NCBI GenBank assembly: GCA_030537145.1
Contig: JAUNON010000009.1
Coordinates: 1 to 62,043, forward strand
Source: Lachnospiraceae bacterium
GTDB lineage: Bacteria > Bacillota > Clostridia > Lachnospirales > Lachnospiraceae
Length of the DNA: 62,043 bases
Direction of reading: 5' to 3'
In this document: one piece after another, positions 61,246 through 62,043 of the stretch
Position numbering within the stretch: position 1 is the stretch's first letter
How the letters are laid out: each line of letters opens with the position of its first letter
Notes under the pieces: generated by a model
Seen by the model: the letters and a program-made list of their open reading frames with translations, nothing else
Database searches by the model: none
What the model was told of the DNA's origin: nothing
Made by a program: the position numbers and the translations under genes

Positions 61246-62043
61246 CTACGCGCGCGGAACAAAATTCTCCGCAATTTCGGCCAGCTCCTTCGCTCTTGCT
61301 TCAAAAGAATACTTATCCTTTATGAGAGGCCATTGAGCAGCCACTCTGGCCTTTACCGCAGAATAGTCGCTCTCCAAGGTCTGAATACACCTGTCAAAGT
61401 CCTCTTTCGTCTCATAGTAAAGAACTGCCTCAGGGAAAATTTCCTTCAGTTCATCGCAGCTATCAGAAATAACCGGAAGCCCGCAAGCCAGAGCGTCAAA
61501 AATACGGTTATTGATAAACTGACAGTCCAGCATATCCTCCCAATGGTCGTTCAGAGTCACCCTGGAGGAACGGTAAACGTCCGGAATCCTGCTGTTTTCG
61601 ATGGAGATATCCTGTACCAGATCCTGGTGTCCGCCTAGTATTCCCGCCCAGCCGTTTCCCCAGATTTTCAGGGGAATCTTGTCCTGAACCGCCCACATAA
61701 CACACGGACGCGAAACCCCCCGTGAATTTCCGATGAAAATAAAATCGTTCTCATAGGCTTCCGGTTCCGTATCCGCCGGATAAAACAGCTCTGTATCCGT
61801 ACACTGTAAAAGAGGGATCACCGGCACATTTACCTGCTCTGCTATTTTTTTTGCATAATACCGGGAACAGATACATACCACATCGTAAAGCTCATACTCC
61901 TCTGCCGTCACCATCTCGGGATGGCTGATATTCCACATAATGTAAAGGCATTTTTTATTTCTGCGGTCAGGCCGGTAAAAATAACGCCCCCGAAGCACCA
62001 GAACCACATCGGCGCCCTCCTCGCAATCCCAATCCTCCTTCGA
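61246..62043 (-). CDS. CgeB-like glycosyltransferase, 5' end outside the window
   Basis: The last 265 residues of a glycosyltransferase; the frame stays open to the window edge. GADVVLVLRGRYF, LYIMWNISHPEMV, CSRYYAKKI and FIFIGNSRGVSR start the conserved core. NNRIFDALACGLPVISD is the group-1/CgeB-type nucleotide-sugar binding motif near residue 165 of this fragment. The family includes spore coat and cell-surface glycosyltransferases. Acceptor unknown. Confidence 0.85.
   Translation of the reverse strand, partial: SKEDWDCEEGADVVLVLRGRYFYRPDRRNKKCLYIMWNISHPEMVTAEEYELYDVVCICSRYYAKKIAEQVNVPVIPLLQCTDTELFYPADTEPEAYENDFIFIGNSRGVSRPCVMWAVQDKIPLKIWGNGWAGILGGHQDLVQDISIENSRIPDVYRSSRVTLNDHWEDMLDCQFINNRIFDALACGLPVISDSCDELKEIFPEAVLYYETKEDFDRCIQTLESDYSAVKARVAAQWPLIKDKYSFEARAKELAEIAENFVPRA

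Overview
The window looks like a chromosomal stretch from a low-to-mid GC Gram-positive anaerobe of the Clostridia, most probably a gut Lachnospiraceae. The reasons are strong AGGAGG ribosome binding sites, ABC sugar operons under DeoR control, a two-subunit iron-sulfur serine dehydratase, fused PurL, type III pantothenate kinase, BspA-type leucine-rich proteins and a serpin. I cannot name genus or species. There is no prophage, CRISPR array or intact insertion sequence. Almost all genes are on the minus strand.

Layout. 1-660: end of a CAT-anticodon tRNA and its terminator, then a small coiled-coil gene inside a 27-bp inverted repeat. 664-2943: ABC exporter with a TetR regulator and a dyad operator on its promoter. 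3087-4214: acetyltransferase and lipoprotein. 4366-14658: one long carbohydrate operon (DeoR, BtpA/SgcQ-like, SIS isomerase, NagB, ribulokinase-like kinase, binding protein, ATPase, two permeases, HAD phosphatase), with a second DeoR paralogue upstream. 15972-16523: a degenerate Y1/RAYT-like transposase gene. 16983-26968: CapA-like protein, purL, a beta-lactamase-fold protein that has lost its catalytic Ser and Lys, and a Rad3-like helicase with an N-terminal nuclease. 27270-32746: HPr-like protein, a radical-SAM/DUF4130 DNA repair or modification pair, and pabABC. 32869-39443: Mrp, serine dehydratase, a MoxR/VWA module and an esterase. 39647-42232 (plus strand): coaX and aminopeptidase P. 42247-51309: alanine symporter, then a second sugar system (ROK kinase, DeoR, ribokinase, ABC transporter, TIM-barrel isomerase). 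51629-55556: surE, three 40-bp tandem repeats, serpin, IS4 remnant, XRE regulator, SpoT-like HD hydrolase. 55998-62043: phosphoesterase, two leucine-rich proteins, a NadD-NADAR fusion, tRNA-Trp and a truncated glycosyltransferase.

The most unusual signal is a family of structured intergenic repeats, six copies by my reading (8841, 14846, 16895, 27096, 55870 and, in opposite orientation, 61154). Each has a long perfect or near-perfect hairpin with inner GGAAA/TTTCC, followed by a small hairpin (GCAC-TTC-GTGC, changing to GCCC-TGC-GGGC) and a GATACGCAC-like core. Stem bases change in compensating pairs between copies. Five of six copies start exactly on the T-tract of the upstream gene's intrinsic terminator. 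A divergent RAYT-like gene lies between two copies, so a REP/RAYT-type element family that targets terminators is a reasonable hypothesis.

Three other strong leads: a good promoter overlapped by a consensus Gram-positive LexA box in front of the radical-SAM/DUF4130 pair, which ties that poorly understood pair to the SOS response; a compact structured leader burying the pabA ribosome binding site; and the fusion of a NAD-synthesis adenylyltransferase domain to a NADAR domain.
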